In this document: piece by piece, positions 32,421 to 43,375 of the stretch
How the letters are laid out: each line of letters begins with the position of its first letter
How positions within the stretch are numbered: the stretch's first letter is position 1
Assembly: GCF_050436995.1 (NCBI RefSeq)
Contig: NC_134776.1
Location: forward strand, 19,819,001-19,883,000
Reading direction: 5' to 3'
DNA: 64,000 bases
DNA from: Anticarsia gemmatalis
Taxonomy: Eukaryota; Arthropoda; Insecta; Lepidoptera; Erebidae
Notes under the pieces: generated by a model
Told to the model about the DNA's origin: nothing
Databases searched by the model: none
Seen by the model: only the letters and a program-made list of their open reading frames with translations
Program-made: the position numbers and the translations under genes

Positions 32421-33024
32421 CAAGCTAATTATCACGTATTTTGGATATTAGGTAAATTTACTGAAGTGTTTATTTTTCGAGTCTTTCCAAAAATTTCGAA
32501 AATCTCGCAAAAATGATAAGCCGACTCGGTTGGGATATCCTTTTGTAAAACTGTCTTTAAAACACGGGAAAGATTAATATTGAAAGAAAAATATAAATAA
32601 GAATGATGTGAAGAAAATTCGCATTCAACTTAGTTACTTTATAGATTTAATTCCCACGCACGACTAAAGAAACTGGTCGTACAAGACTGATGATATTCAC
32701 AAGTGTGTGAGTTAAACTTGTTTCAATTCATTAAAATTTAGGTTAACCGTCATTCAGCTACAATAATAGAATATTTGACCCTCCGATTATTTTATAGACT
32801 ACTACAATTCACTATTAAAATGACCGTTAATATCTCACTCAGACAAAAGAAACGGGTCTCTTTTTAATTCAAAACCAGTTTTTATATACAAAACCCTTTT
32901 TTCTATTCAAATCACCTCAAATTTTATCATAATAAAACTCAGTAAATACTAATATTACAAAGGCTTTCGAGTATTAAAAAAATCAATGAGACACAAAGTA
33001 TGAAACGATTTTGGGGTGAATAGG
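32421..33024. other. Unit-conserved spacer, no gene seen
   Basis: Conserved among the three units apart from small indels, ending with TATATACAAAACCC and an A+T-rich stretch. I find no open frame with splice sites. Confidence 0.4.
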
Positions 33025-33050
33025 GTGGGAAAGGGAGACAGAAGAGGGTG
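33025..33050 (+). other. G-rich tract upstream of the basic-protein gene
   Basis: GGGTGGGAAAGGGAGACAG then GAGGG: four G-runs that could form a loose G-quadruplex. Conserved in unit 2 (about 47956-47981) and unit 3 (about 63602-63627). Confidence 0.4.
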
Positions 33051-33281
33051 AATAATAATAATAATGGGTGGGTTTTAAGGGCCGAGGGGTAAAAACCGTT
33101 AGGGAGAATGTGGAGGGGGCTTTGAGTATATTAAGGGAATTTGGCACGAGGGGTGTTCACAACGACGGCTATCTTCGCTACGTTACGATCCACGATTTTT
33201 TCAAATACTTTGATTGTATTCAGACTTTGCTTCTGTGAAAGTGTTCTAATACTACAAGACAATTTGAGAACATTTAGTTCT

Positions 33282-33286
33282 TCAGT
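33282..33286 (+). promoter_or_regulatory. Candidate initiator of the basic-protein gene
   Basis: TTCTTCAGTAAAA contains TCAGT, the arthropod initiator consensus, 50 bases before the ATG. It is conserved at 48215-48219 and 63862-63866. No TATA box stands 25-30 bases upstream. Tentative. Confidence 0.3.
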
Positions 33287-33335
33287 AAAAGTGTTGTTTT
33301 AAAACATCGAACTGTCTCAATTCAAGTATCAAACA

Positions 33336-33610
33336 ATGTTTCACGTTAAAAATACGTCGCGCAAAATTAATCTAACATCTAAACCAAGTAATGAAAAAAC
33401 TAAATTAAAAAACGGACCGAGCCGCGGTAAATCATCTATTCATGTAAAATCAAAATTTCGAAACAAGCCGCCCCGCGGAAAAGCATCTATGAAGCGCGTT
33501 CGGGATGCAATAAAATATTCCGGGATTAATACATTTTCGGTAAAAAAGTCCAATAATAAAGTTCCAGTGAATATGTGCGAGTTTAAAGTGAAATTGTGTC
33601 CAGGATACAG
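33336..33610 (+). CDS. Unrecognised basic protein, copy 1, exon 1
   Basis: First of three exons of a gene repeated in each tandem unit; together they encode about 176 residues. Exon 1 encodes 91 residues plus two bases, starts MFHVKNTSRK and carries about 25 Lys/Arg against 3 acidic residues. Two similar segments (PSRGKSSI and PPRGKASM) suggest an internal duplication. The last part, MKRVRDAIKYSGINTFSVKK, is faintly like the start of a linker-histone winged helix, but this is weak. The donor is ACAG|GTAAAT, just before an in-frame TAA. The basic composition suggests nucleic-acid or chromatin binding (inference). Four of five differences from copy 2 change the amino acid, so constraint on the protein is not evident. 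Confidence 0.6.
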
Positions 33611-34453
33611 GTAAATATATTTTTTTTATTCTTCTTTATCTCTATAATTGCTGTGCACTTCTCATGTTGAGAACGATAGGACTTATTCAAAGTTAGGCTC
33701 TGAGAAGAAGTGTCTTGGGTCGTGGGTTCGAATCCCATCTAAGACACAAAATTTCTGCGGTAAGTACAGGTCTGGAGCAATTTTTATATTTAGGATTTTC
33801 AGTCTACAATATTGCAGTTCGCGTTTCCCGTTTAAGCCGTTTGCGAAGTTAATATATTTGGGTTCAATTCCCATCTTGTGTTTTGCTAGCTGTGCTCTTG
33901 TTTGTATGTTTGCAAAGCTGCTAGCGATACATCGTGCTAAAACATTAAAATTATTTGCTGCGAGCGATTTTTTTTTTCATGAAATAGAATTAGGAGTATT
34001 GTATTCGATATTAAATATGCAATTTAAAAATGTGAGCAGGACCATCTTATTTTGGACATGCATATACTGTTATTATTCTACGCACAGGTCGTGGGTTCGA
34101 TTCCCTCAATTTTTACTTAAGCCTGTAATATAAGACTAAGCTTGTGCGTGTTCTTTACAATTTAAGCAACAGCTAAGTGACTTAAGAAGAATATAAAAAA
34201 AACTAGCTAAACCGACAAACCTCAGACCGCATAACAATCGATTCTTTAATATTCTGCTATTTCTTAAAAAAAAAACTCTCTAAAAACCACACTCGTACTC
34301 CAAGGAAAATAAAATTTTTTTTTGCGAAATCGGTTAAGCCGTTCACAAGATTTGCGCTTAGCAACGCTTTTAGCGATTCATTTTTATATTACAGAAGATA
34401 AAATATTTGCAAAAATAAAGGTCAAAGTTCTAACTTATATTTTTTGTTGACAG
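33611..34453 (+). other. Intron 1, with tRNA-like boxes
   Basis: GT at 33611 and TTTTTTGTTGACAG at its end. Inside, GTGGGTTCGAATCCCATC (33723-33740), GGGTTCAATTCCCATC (33860-33875) and GTGGGTTCGATTCCCTC (34092-34108) resemble RNA polymerase III B-boxes. 34203-34395 is a Helitron-like fragment. The long open frame at 33648-34133 overlaps these boxes and is not a gene. Confidence 0.6.
34203..34395 (-). mobile_element. Helitron-like fragment in intron 1
   Basis: Inverse terminus CTAGCTAAACCGACAAAC, then TGCGAAATCGGTTAAGCCG and ATATTACAGAAGATAAAA. Also in unit 2 at 49165-49365, so it predates the duplication. Confidence 0.6.
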
Positions 34454-34541
34454 GCCGACGGGCAGTCTTTCTCAAGCTGGCCAACTGGAAGGAAGAAAAG
34501 TGGCTGCACTAAATATCGGAACTCCTGCTGTAGACCCACCG
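34454..34541 (+). CDS. Unrecognised basic protein, copy 1, exon 2
   Basis: 88 bases between TTGTTGACAG and CACCG|GTACCT. In the frame set by exon 1 it reads RPTGSLSQAGQLEGRKVAAL and nine more residues with no stop, ending in phase 0. Identical in unit 2. Another frame of this exon (RRAVFLKLANWKEEKW) is also open for 18 codons, so the frame rests on the splice phase. Confidence 0.55.
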
Positions 34542-34829
34542 GTACCTATATACTATATACTATTTTAGCTAAATATATTACATAACTCAAAGGTGACTGA
34601 CTGACATAGTGATCTATCAGATCTATCAACACAGCCCAAACCACTGAGCTTTACTTTTTAATATTAATTTTATTAGTAGTAGACAGTAGGCTTTTATCAC
34701 ATGCGACTGATATTATAAATAGTATAACGTAGCTGTACTAAATATTTGAACAACGAAATTATACGCACATGATGAGACAACTGAATAGGAACATCGAAAT
34801 ACAAAGCCCGCTCTTTTCATGCAGTTATT

Positions 34830-34975
34830 AGTTTTCCAGGTAAAAGGTAAAAACGGAACCCCATTTCTAAACCTCTTCTATCTGTCCGTCTGTCACCAGG
34901 CTGTATCTCATGAACCGTTATGGCTAGAAAGCTGAAATTCTCACAAATTATGCATTTTGACAACAGTAATTAAAC
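34830..34975 (+). mobile_element. Dispersed repeat fragment in intron 2
   Basis: CTGTCCGTCTGTCACCAGGC, CTGTATCTCATGAACCGTTA and GGCTAGAAAGCTGAAATTCT form a very common moth repeat tag. Also in unit 2 at about 49800-49950. Confidence 0.55.
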
Positions 34976-34992
34976 ATTTTAATTGTTCTCAG

Positions 34993-35160
34993 GATGAAGA
35001 AAGAAAAGGCTGCGCGAGTACAAGACCGGATCACAGCCGCTTCGCTGCAAGAATATCATTAATCAACTCCAAGAACGTGTGCTGGAATTCTTCTCTTTCA
35101 CAAGATCCTTCTGATCTTGAAACACCAACCGGCACATATCGCTTTCTGCTTTGTATATAG
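34993..35160 (+). CDS. Unrecognised basic protein, copy 1, exon 3
   Basis: Begins after TAATTGTTCTCAG and is open for 55 codons in phase 0 (DEERKGCASTRPDHSRF and following) to TAG at 35158. A second frame, MKKEKAARVQDRITAASLQEYH, is open for only 22 codons but looks more protein-like; it would need a different splice. Unit 2 differs by one short substitution (ETPT/DVPT). An AATAAA follows 23 bases after the stop. Confidence 0.5.
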   Translation, partial: DEERKGCASTRPDHSRFAARISLINSKNVCWNSSLSQDPSDLETPTGTYRFLLCI

Positions 35161-35182
35161 CATTGTATTGTATAGCTTTAGG

Positions 35183-35188
35183 AATAAA
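35183..35188 (+). terminator. Polyadenylation signal, copy 1
   Basis: AATAAA shortly after the exon 3 stop; conserved at 50170-50175 in unit 2. Confidence 0.6.
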
Positions 35189-35299
35189 TGTAATTAGGTT
35201 TAAGTTTCATTGTATATTGTATATGTAAGGTACTGTCATTGTAAGGTGTCACTAATTTGACACAAGTTGCTATATGACAAAGCAAACAGAATGTGTACG

Positions 35300-35484
35300 G
35301 TAGCGCGATTCTATACTAACTGTCGTAGTATCGACAACCGGCTAGCTATCGAGAAGTTTTGTATGAAAGTCTAATCAGCGCCTCCAGTGTGGGCCATAGG
35401 AACTAATTTGACGGTACATTTTAAATGTCAAACTCTCGGTACTTGATTGTACCTTCTGAATTGCTCACTGTAGAATCGCGCTAC
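35300..35484 (+). mobile_element. MITE, family M
   Basis: GTAGCGCGATTCTATACT at the left, inverse GTAGAATCGCGCTAC at the right, with GGCTAGCTATCGAGAAGTTT inside. Matches 50291-50458 in unit 2. Confidence 0.7.
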
Positions 35485-35504
35485 AGAGTACACTGCATCT
35501 TGTC

Positions 35505-38500
35505 TAACGCCATTTTGTGTTCGACTGCGGCCATGATTTTTATTGAGAAGAGTAATTTACTTCGAGGAGCTGGTGAAATGCTATTTCTTCGTTGATTACG
35601 CGAGTGGGCATCTCGTCGAGCTTCCCAAGGGTCTGGTAAAGAACCCTGGTCATTCCTTTTATCAAGCATAACTTTTCTAAATCTAGTTTTTCGACGGCAT
35701 CATCGTGTGGTCTCGATAGCTTCACATAGTGTTGGTACTTCAACATCTGCTAATTGCTGATAGATTTACTTAGAATAGGTAATCTTGTGTTTTATAAATT
35801 CCTTGCAATCGAGTAATTCATTTAAAAAAGCTAGTAAAATGCCATTTCTTCGTTGATTATGCGTGTGAGCATCTCGTCAAGCTTCCCAAGGGGGTCTGTA
35901 GTGTGTAGCACGATGTCTTTAACGTTCTCACAGATCGTATGAATCGGGAACTTTATCTAATCTTTCGCCATTGGCTCTGCTGCGGCGTGGTTTTATTCAG
36001 AAGAGTAATTTACTAGGAGACTCTGATGAAATGCTATTTCTTCGCTGATTACGCGAGTGGGCATCTCGTCGAGCTTCCCAAGGGTCTGGTAAAGAACCCT
36101 GATCATTCCTTGTATCAAGCAAGCATAACTTTTCTGGATCTAGTGTTTCGACAGCATCCACAGCCTTTGTTAAGACTGGTTGTCGTGTGTTGCGCGATTT
36201 CTTGTGGTTCCGTGAATCTATTATTGTAAAACTTCATCTTGTCGAACGCCATTTTATGTCCGGCTCTTTCCATGTTTTTATTAAGAAGAGTATTTTCCTA
36301 TACAAGCTAGTAAAATGCCATTTCTTCGTTGATTATGCGTGTAAGCATCTCGTCAAGCTTCCCAAGGGGGTCTGTAATGTGTAGCACGATGTCTTTAAGT
36401 TCTTACAGAGCGTATGAATTGGGAACTTTATCTAATCTTTCGCCATTGGCTCTGCTGCGGCACTGTTTTATTCCGAAGAGTAATTTACTAGGAGACTCTG
36501 ATGAAATGCTATTTCTTCGCTGATTACGCGAGTGGGCATCTCGTCGAGCTTCCCAAGGGTCTGGTTAAGAACCCTGATCATTCCTTGTATCAAGCAAGCA
36601 TGACTCGTCTGTTTCTTTTTCCAGTTTTTTATTGAGAAGAGTAATTTACTTCGAGAAGCAGGTGAAATGCTATTTCTTCGCTGATTACGCGAGTGGGCAT
36701 CTCGTCGAGCTTTCCAAGGGTCTGGTAAAGAACCCTGATCATTCCTTGTATCAAGCAAGCATAACTTTTCTGGATCTAGTGTTTCAACAGCATCGACAGC
36801 CTACATTTCTTATGCAAGCTGGTGAAATGCCATTTCTTTGTTGATTATGCGTGTGGGCGTCTCGCTGAGCTTCCCAAGGGTCTGGAAAAGAAGCCTATTT
36901 TTCTTGCATTTAGCAAGCATGACTGTTCCACATTTAGCTTTGAAGATCATTGTCGTTGGCTTTGTACTATTCATGCAACAAAACTGTTCAAACAGTATTT
37001 GCTGATAGATTCACTTTGACTAAGTAATCTTGTGTTTTATAAACTCCTTGCAATCGAGTAATTCACTTCAAAAAGCCGGTGAAATGCCATTTCTTCGTTG
37101 ATTATGCGTGTGGGCATCTCGTCAAGCTTCCCAAGGGGGTCTGTAGTGTGTAGCACGATGTCATTAACGTTCTTACTGATCGTATGAATTGTGTACTTTA
37201 TCTAATCTTTCGCCATTGGCTCCGCTGCGGCGTGGTTTTATTCAGAAGAGTAAGTTACTAGGAGACTCTGACGAAATGCTATTTCTTCGCTGATTACGCG
37301 AGTGGGCATCTCGTCGAGCTTCCCAAGGGTCTGGTAAAGAACCCTGATCATTCCTTGTATCAAGCAAGCATAACTCTTCTGATTCTTTCTTTGACAGCAT
37401 CGACACTCTTTGGTTAGGATCTGTTGTGATGTTTTCGCGATGTCTTGTGGTTCCGTGAATCTGTTATTGTTAAACTTCATCTTGTCTAACGCCATCATGA
37501 ATTTGGCTCCTCCCATGTTTTATTGAGAAGAGTAATTTACTAGGAGACTCTGATGAAATGCTATTTCTTCGCTGATTACGCGAGTGGGCATCTCGTCGAG
37601 CTTCCCAAGGGTCTGGTAAAGAACCCTGGTCATTCCTTGTATCAAGCAAGCATAACTCTTCTGATTCTTTCTTTGACAGCATCGACACTCTTTGGTTAGG
37701 ATCTGTTGTGATGTTTTCGCGATGTCTTGTGGTTCCGTGAATCTGTTATTGTTAAACTTCATCTTGTCTAACGCCATCATGAATTTGGCTCCTCCCATGT
37801 TTTATTGAGAAGAGTAATTTACTAGGAGACTCTGACGAAATGCTATTTCTTCGCTGATTACGCGAGTGGGCATCTCGTCGAGCTTCCATAGGGTCTGGTA
37901 AAGAACCCTGATCATTCCTTGTATCAAGCAAGCATAACTTTTCTGGATCTAGTGTTTCAACAGCATCGACAGCCTACATTTCTTATGCAAGCTGGTGAAA
38001 TGCCATTTCTTTGTTGATTATGCGTGTGGGCGTCTCGCCGAGCTTCCTAAGGGTCTGGATAAGAATTATCTTTGTCAGCTGCGTATTGCCTTCCTCTTTT
38101 AGTGAATAGCAAGTGTTACGCCGGTGTCGTCGCGTGTTCCCGTTGGTGGCGTAAAGTGTTAGTCTTGTCTTTCGCCATTGGTTCCGCTGCGGCATAGTTT
38201 TATTTATAAGAAAGAATTTCTTTGAAAAGCTGGTGAATTGCCATTTCTTTGTTGATAAAACGTGTGAGCTTCTCGTCAAGCTTCCCAAGGGTAGCTGTCG
38301 TGTGTAACACGATGTCTTGTGGTACAAGTAAATATTTTTTCACCAATTTATCTTGTCTTCGGCATTGGCTCTGCTGCGGCACTGTTTTATTTAAAAGAGT
38401 AATTTACTAGGAGACTCTGATGAAATGCTATTTCTTCGTTGATTATGCGTGTGGGCATCTCGTCGAGCTTCCCAAGGGTCTGGAAAAGAAGCCTATATTT

Positions 38501-38900
38501 CTTGTATTGAGCAAGCATGACGGTTCCACTTTTAGCTTTGAAGATCATTGTCGTTGGCTTTGTACTATTCATGCAACAAAACTGTTCAAACAGTACTTGC
38601 TGATAGATTCACTTTGACTAAGTAATCTTGTGTTTTATAAACTCCTTGCAATCGAGTAATTCACTTCAAAAAGCTAGTAAAATGCCATTTCTTCGTTGAT
38701 TATGCGTGTGGGCATCTCGTCAAGCTTCCCAAGGGGGTCTGTAATGTGTAGCACGATGTCTTTAACGTTCTTACTGATCGTATGAATTGTGTACTTTATC
38801 TAATCTTTCGCCATTGGCTCCGCTGCGGCGTGTTTTTATTCAGAAGAGTAATTTACTAGGAGACTCTGACGAAATGCTATTTCTTCGCTGATTACGCGAG
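35505..38900 (-). repeat. Satellite-like subunit array, unit 1 (about 15 subunits)
   Basis: About fifteen subunits, spaced 160-290 bases, each with a core reading on the minus strand CCCTTGGGAAGCTCGACGAG or close to it. Two types alternate irregularly: one carries GATACAAGGAATGATCAGGG, the other CGTGCTACACACTACAG-like sequence and AATGGCGAAAGATTAGATAA. On the minus strand several subunits are open for 60-96 codons (LGKLDEMPTRVI-EEIAFHQ in one frame, LDTRNDQGSLPDPWEARRDA in another), but each closes soon and no splice pattern links them. Treated as a repeat array of possible coding origin. Confidence 0.8.
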
Positions 38901-38904
38901 TGGT

Positions 38905-39180
38905 AATAAAACATGGGAGGAGCCAAATTCATGATGGCGTTAGACAAGATGGAGTTTAACAATAACAGATTCACGGAACCACAAGACATCGCGCAAAACA
39001 TGACAACAGATCCTAAATTAAAGAGTGTCGATGCTGTCAAAGAAAGAATCAGAAGAGTTATGCTTGCTTGATACAAGGAATGATCAGGGTTCTTTACCAG
39101 ACCCTTGGGAAGCTCGACGAGTCGACTCGACGGTGTCAATAGCTTCACATAGTGTTGGTACTTCAACATCTGCTTATTGC
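38905..39180 (+). repeat. Array subunit in opposite orientation, unit 1
   Basis: ATGGGAGGAGCCAAATTCAT to GGGAAGCTCGACGAGTCGAC is the same subunit sequence now on the plus strand. The strand switch occurs near 38900 with a truncated minus subunit on the left. Confidence 0.75.
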
Positions 39181-39639
39181 TGATAGATTTACTTAGACTA
39201 GGTAATCTTGTTATTTATAGATTTCTTGCAATCGAGTAATTTACTTCAAAAATCTGGTGAAATGCCATTTCTTCGTTGATTAAGCGTGTGAGTGAATTTT
39301 CCAAGGATCTGGTAAAAAACCCCGAACCTTGCATCAAGCAAGCATAACTTTTCAAAATCTAGTTTTCTGTCGGCATCGTCGAGTGGTGTCTTTAGATTCG
39401 TATGATTCGTGAAAAAAAGTGCTCAAGCATCTGGTACTTGCTGATATGTATGAAGATGCGCGGTGCTGGCGCGATTCCCTTTCAATATCTCCTCTTTATT
39501 TGTTTAAAACCTAGTCTTAAAACCTACTGTAGGCTGACCACCAGTCAAATAAGCAACTCTTCAGGAAAAACGCAAACATATCATGTTAGTTTATTCACAT
39601 CATAAGTATTTTTCCTTAAGCCGAATACAAATTGCGTTA

Positions 39640-40492
39640 GACAAGATAAAGTGGTTTCGAGAAAAAATAGACATTGTTCAAGATAAGTTATCCGGTACTA
39701 CAAGACATCGCGTTACAGGAAATGTCCAGGGTTCTTTCAGACCCTTGGAAAACTCGAGGAATATTTTATATATTATATGTGTATAATAGTTTATGTATGT
39801 GTGTATTGTATTATAGTACCATGTTCCCATAGAGAAATTAAAGACTTTGCCACAATACAAAATGACAATACAGGGGGGCTATCTCATCTCGAACCTCAGT
39901 TGACAACTCTTTGAAAGCCAATACGCTGTACATTGTTTTTTCCATTGCATTACAGTGATAAACACATTACATCAAAGCAGTAATGTATAGTGACCATCGA
40001 TTAGACGTACGGTAGTCATCAACTGAGGCATATGATAGCCCCCCCGGCGTCGAAAGGCTAGATTTAGAAAAGTTAAGCTCGCTAGATACAAAGGCAGTGT
40101 CAGGGTTATTTTCCAGTCCTTGGGAAGCTCAGTGAGATCCCTCCCCCAGCCTCATCTCATCCCCTGATCAACTGTATTAATGACATAGAAACAAACAATA
40201 CAAACATATTTATCGCCACGATTCGCAACAGCTTTCTATGCTTGTTTTCAACCTCCATGATCGTTTAAACGCCATGTGTAGTTGATTAGCATTCAATAAG
40301 CCACCGTTTATGAAGTGTCACAAACATGTCGTAATAATATATGTTTTTCTCATATTTATACTACACATGGCAATACTACAGGGGGAGGGGGAAGATATTC
40401 ACGGAACTGAGATATACAAGAAATGACCAGGGGTCTTTACCAGACCCTTTGTAAACTCGACGAACATTTTATGTACATAATATGTTAATAAG

Positions 40493-40523
<31 letters not shown>

Positions 40524-40735
40524 ATTGTATTATAGTATCATGTCCCCACAGAGAAATGAAAGACATTACAGGCACCTCAGTTGACAACTCTTTGAAAGCC
40601 ACTACTTATTCACAGTATACATTGTTCTATCCCTCAGATTACAGTGATTAACACGTTACGTTAAAGCAGTAATGTATAGTGACCATCAATCTACGTACAT
40701 TACTTGTCAACTGAGATATGATACCCAGGTACTGT
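39640..40735 (+). repeat. Two diverged ~700-bp repeats (P1, P2) after the array, unit 1
   Basis: P1 (about 39745-40025) and P2 (about 40430-40730) share a core like the array subunit (CAGACCCTT, ACTCGA) then GTATTGTATTATAGTA, CTCAGTTGACAACTCTTTG and TAATGTATAGTGACCATC. Each also has the CTCAGTTGACA motif facing an inverse TGTCAACTGAG-like motif 120-150 bases on. Confidence 0.65.
40498..40522 (+). repeat. TG microsatellite
   Basis: About 12 TG repeats; shorter in unit 2 (54137-54155), a useful length marker between units. Confidence 0.85.
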
Positions 40736-40827
40736 CGAAACGCAAGATTTAGAAAAGTCATGCTTGCTCGTTACATATGCCTTTTTATATTATTTAATAA
40801 TGTCAATTCAATGACAACAAAAAAATT

Positions 40828-41062
40828 AACCCATTACTGTCCCACTGCTGGGCAAGGGTCTCCTCCCGTAATGAGGGAGGGGTTAGGCCTTGAGTCCACC
40901 ACGCTGGCCAAGTGCGGGTTGGGGACTTTGCATACCCTCAATAATGTATTAAACAAAGTTTAGGCATGCAAGGTTTCCTCACGATTTTTTCCTTGTGTGT
41001 TGCTTTGGGTTCAAAAATGCGACCACTTGCGTGGGAGGTTCCAACTTATACGACTCAGCCAT
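40828..41062 (-). mobile_element. SINE, family A, unit 1
   Basis: Reverse copy from CCCATTACTGTCCCACTGC to a decayed head (GGTTCAAAAATGCGACCACT). Shared with unit 2. Confidence 0.8.
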
Positions 41063-41310
41063 CCTCTTTAGCGTCAATAAAAATATAAAATTACTCCTGT
41101 TTTTCATTTCTGCTATACAGTACCCAAAACATTTCAAGAACCAGGTTTAAGATTTGGTGCCTATACCATAGGCCAATTATTTCACTGTAAAATATTGTCA
41201 TTACTGACTGACTGTTAGATACATGAAAATGATTCCTCTAATGGAATAGCTATTCAAATCATTGAAGCACTCGAAAGAAAGAAGATCACATTAAACCAAA
41301 CATCAGTACA

Positions 41311-42289
41311 TAGCTCGATTCTCTACTTCTATCGACTACCGACAACCGATCTGTCATCGAGAAATTTTGTATGCAAATCTGTACCTCTACCACTATCGAC
41401 TACCGACAACCGGCTAACTATCGAAATTTTGACATTTAGAATGTACTGCCAAGCAAGTTTCTAGGACGCCCGTCAGAGGCGCTGATCAGATATTCATACA
41501 AAATTTCTCGATGACAGGTCGGTTGTCGGTAGTCGATAGTAAAAGAGAATTGAGCTACAGTACCGCGATTCTGTACAACTATCGAGTATCGACTACCGAG
41601 TAGCTATCGAAAAATTTTGTATGAAAAATTGATCAGCGCCTCTAGCGGATTTTCGCAACAACTATGTTCTTCAATGGCGCCATTTTCCACCAAACATTAA
41701 AATAAAATAAAATTAAATAAATTTTTTTTTTTTTGCTGGAGCGCACTTAGGGGCAATTCGAAATTCGAATTTCGAAATAAAATGTTCTTTCCATTGTTAA
41801 TTTCAATAAATTATTTAATTATTCTTTATTAGATAATTTTAGGAAGACGAGGCCAACGAGGCTGAAAAGGTATTGTCTCCTTTGCCTGCTTCAACGTAGA
41901 AAAAAAAAAACGCTGATTCTTTTTTTGTGTTGATAATGTTTCGCTGAACAACATTAATTATGATATTTATGTTATTGATTTATTTTTACTAATACCGTTT
42001 AAAGAAGACTATAATTATTATTTATGAGAATAATACCTTTTATGATTATTTTTTATCCACTATTTAATATATTTAAAATTAGTTTATACACAATTATTAA
42101 CCATAAAATTTTATTTAAAGAACAAATTTTCAGAACGAATCTTTTTCTCACTTTAAATGTCAAGTTTTCGATACTCGATAGGTCGTGATTCTCTGCCGGA
42201 TTGCTGCCGGTTTCCTAACGAGTAGCTCGATAGTAATGTATGGTATTCGATAGCGTGACGTTAGTATCGAATGTACAGAATCGAGGTAC
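41311..42289. mobile_element. Cluster of family M MITEs with an AT-rich insert
   Basis: Several partial family M copies in both orientations; the last is split by about 41670-42150 of AT-rich DNA that includes the palindrome ATTCGAAATTCGAATTTCGA. Unit 2 has one simple copy here (54960-55141). Confidence 0.6.
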
Positions 42290-42603
42290 AGTATTACGCA
42301 CATAAGAATATTTAAAAGGGGCATTAATCTGATTAATGTGTTTAGGAATCTTACTTTCGCTCTCATCTCCAGTGAGATGACCCTACACAAACACATACAT
42401 AACTCTGACACCTTACAAATTCTTAGTTTCAATATTCCTAGATCGAGCACAATCTATTTGGGATTTTAGCATATGTTGGAACATTTCTCAATAATAGCCC
42501 AGAGTTTAGTAACAGTATAGACTCACTCGCTCTACAAAACGTGAGTGTATTTCATTCACGCCTGCCTACAACTTCGTGCATAACATGGTGGTATATGTAT
42601 TAT

Positions 42604-42950
42604 AACAGCTTAGCCTTTCTTCCAAACTATGTTAGAGTCGGCTTCCAGTCTCACCAGATACAGCCGAATACCAGTGTTTTACATGGAGCGACTGCTTATT
42701 TGACCTCCACAATCCAGTTACGTGGGATATAACACGATACCCTTTGGTAAGACTGGTTGGCAGACTTTCAAGCTTCTGACTACTGTTTACGACTGTCAAA
42801 GATCTTCGAAAATGACAGCCAGGACCCACAATTTAACGTACCTTGCCAAACACGGAGGAACTCAATATGTATAAGATGGTCACCCATCTACAGATCAACC
42901 TCGGCAAGCGTGGCTTAACTTTAGAGATCGATCCGCGCGGCTGTTGTTAT
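42604..42950 (-). mobile_element. SINE, family D, unit 1 (empty site for a MITE)
   Basis: Continuous copy from ACAGCTTAGCCTTTCTTCC to GCGCGGCTGTTGTTATATG. The equivalent copy in unit 2 is interrupted after CTTAG. Confidence 0.8.
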
Positions 42951-43189
42951 ATGTGTGTGTATCAAATAAATAGCTGAATATACGTTTAATAGTATATTTT
43001 CAATAGATTAGCTTAAATCTAAATTAGACGGTAAAACTACAACTTAAAACAGCAGCTTAACTTTTAAGTAAAATTAAGAGCTTATTTAAAAAGTCCACTC
43101 TTATTGATACAGCCTATATAAGGACCATACGAAACGAGCAGACGCGCTGCGAATATTCTGAGATAAATCAATCCTGCTATTATTTTAAA

Positions 43190-43375
43190 CGCGAAAGTTT
43201 CTTAAAATGGATTTGTGTTTGTTCGTTGCTCTTTCACACTAAAACTACTGAACCGATTTAAATAAGATTTAAAACAGAGATAGTTTATAATCTAGATTTA
43301 CAAATAGGATTCTTTCGACGACGAACGCGAACGAAGTCGCGAGGAATATCTAATTTAGAAAGAGCTTAAATTCCT
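43190..43375 (-). mobile_element. Dispersed RTE/SINE-like fragment
   Basis: TTGCTCTTTCACACTAAAAC, ACTGAACCGATTTAAATAAG and GCGAACGAAGTCGCGAGG match a common insect repeat; also in unit 2 at 56425-56590. Orientation uncertain. Confidence 0.5.

Noticed and set aside
33336..33610. Firm assignment of the basic protein as a histone H1 or protamine
   Set aside because: Only a short stretch is reminiscent and the key glycine-rich wing of H1 is absent; a profile search would be needed.
33648..34133. 161-codon plus-strand frame
   Set aside because: Lies inside intron 1. Its WVRIPS and WVRFPQ segments are the usual translation of tRNA B-boxes, so it is not a protein gene, and it is not open in unit 2.
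35505..38900. CRISPR-like regular repeats
   Set aside because: Eukaryotic context, spacing irregular, subunits homologous throughout with no unique spacers and no cas genes.
42160..42450. 96-codon minus-strand frame
   Set aside because: Overlaps MITE family M and is not kept in unit 2 at full length.
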